Origin: an uncultured Acidimicrobiales bacterium
GTDB taxonomy: Bacteria; Actinomycetota; Acidimicrobiia; Acidimicrobiales; CADCTF01
Reading direction: 5' to 3'
DNA length: 39,863 nt
Assembly (NCBI GenBank): GCA_902805655.1
Contig: CADCTF010000151.1
Span: forward strand, 1 to 39,863
Positions 39,514 to 39,863 of this stretch are shown here, piece after piece. Below the pieces are notes generated by a model. The model ran no database searches. It was not told where the DNA came from and saw only the letters and a list, made by a program, of their open reading frames with translations. A program made the position numbers and the translations under genes. Each line of letters opens with the position of its first letter. Position 1 is the stretch's first letter.

Positions 39514-39557
39514 TACAACTTCGGGACTCTGGGGCGCCGGCGCGCGACGATGTGGCC

Positions 39558-39863
39558 ATGCCTGACTACGGCACCTACTGCCCCATCTCGTTGACCACGG
39601 ATGTGCTGGCGGACCGGTGGACCCCGCTCGTCGTGCGCGAGCTCGTCATGGGCAACACCCGCTTCAACGACATCGCCCGGGGCTTGCCCGGCATCTCCCG
39701 GACGCTGCTCACCCACCGCCTCCGTCACCTCGAGCGCAAGGGCGTGCTGGAGACGTGGCCGTCCCCGACCGGCCGGGGGAACGAGTACCACCTCACCCCG
39801 GCCGGGAAGGACCTCGAACCGATCCTCGTCGCCATGGCGATGTGGTCGATCGAGTGGCTCTAC
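39558..39863 (+). CDS. HxlR-family transcriptional regulator (3' end off the window)
   Basis: Read directly from the plus strand; at least 102 codons and no stop, so it runs off the right edge. Winged-helix HxlR pattern: Cys in YGTYCPIS near the start, ADRWTPLVVRELVMGNTRFNDIARGLPGISRTLLTHRLRHLERKGVLE, then the wing YHLTPAGKDLEPIL. Cys8 lies where many HxlR proteins have a redox-sensing Cys. Expected to bind DNA as a dimer in the divergent region and control the neighbouring acyl-CoA dehydrogenase and itself. The first ATG in frame, 39558, is used; no other start fits. Confidence 0.9.
   Translation, partial: MPDYGTYCPISLTTDVLADRWTPLVVRELVMGNTRFNDIARGLPGISRTLLTHRLRHLERKGVLETWPSPTGRGNEYHLTPAGKDLEPILVAMAMWSIEWLY

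Noticed and set aside
1-39863. tRNA, rRNA, CRISPR array, transposon or prophage genes
   Set aside because: No such features were recognisable on either strand; a tRNA search program could test this further.

Overview
The window is high-GC actinobacterial chromosome. The GC-rich third codon positions, TANNNT -10 boxes placed 6-7 nt before start codons, frequent GTG starts, FAD/SDR/acyl-CoA enzymes and a secreted protein built of GYW...DGGIF.FGD repeats all fit an actinomycete, most likely class Acidimicrobiia; this placement is an inference. No rRNA, tRNA, CRISPR array, transposase, integrase or prophage gene was seen. Genes are dense. The only gap over 300 bp is 10644-10989.

Layout. 1-7246: a CE3-like secreted SGNH esterase (cut at the left edge), the protein AMPylase SelO, a cyclic-nucleotide-binding-domain protein, an Sth-like flavoprotein followed by a DUF2188 protein, a proline-rich membrane protein and a two-CHRD-domain surface protein. 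7466-13048: an AGPS-type FAD oxidase and an SDR in one operon, a TIGR03086 (DinB-like) protein, a cupin and a TPR-LuxR regulator. 13174-19218: a carbohydrate module in which two GT4 glycosyltransferases (one fused to an alpha/alpha-toroid domain) converge on a GH130-family enzyme and an MFS permease. 19347-24220: an APH-fold kinase coupled to a DUF7064-like protein, the GYW-repeat secreted protein and an orphan NuoF-like diaphorase.

24279-29301: a family-5 solute-binding lipoprotein behind a near-perfect CRP/GlxR-type palindrome, then a zinc-type ABC uptake operon (binding lipoprotein, ATPase, permease) divergent from a Fur/Zur-like repressor. 29388-34279: a 1375-aa signalling protein (degenerate kinase, class III cyclase, AAA ATPase, TPR) and a small basic protein gene that appears frameshifted. 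34292-39863: an ECHDC3-like crotonase, a RIO1-type kinase, a second family-5 binding lipoprotein paralogous to the first, a DUF1059 protein, an acyl-CoA dehydrogenase and a divergent HxlR regulator (cut at the right edge).

Common threads. cAMP-type signalling appears three times: a cNMP-binding domain, a cyclase domain and a CRP-type operator. Kinase-fold proteins appear four times: SelO, APH-like, pseudokinase and RIO. Seven genes have -10 boxes placed as for leaderless or nearly leaderless mRNAs. The most unusual items are the CRP-type site, the pseudokinase-cyclase-ATPase protein, the GT4/GT4/GH130/MFS module, an Sth homologue lacking its conserved cysteine, and short direct repeats that bracket the orphan nuoF-like gene.
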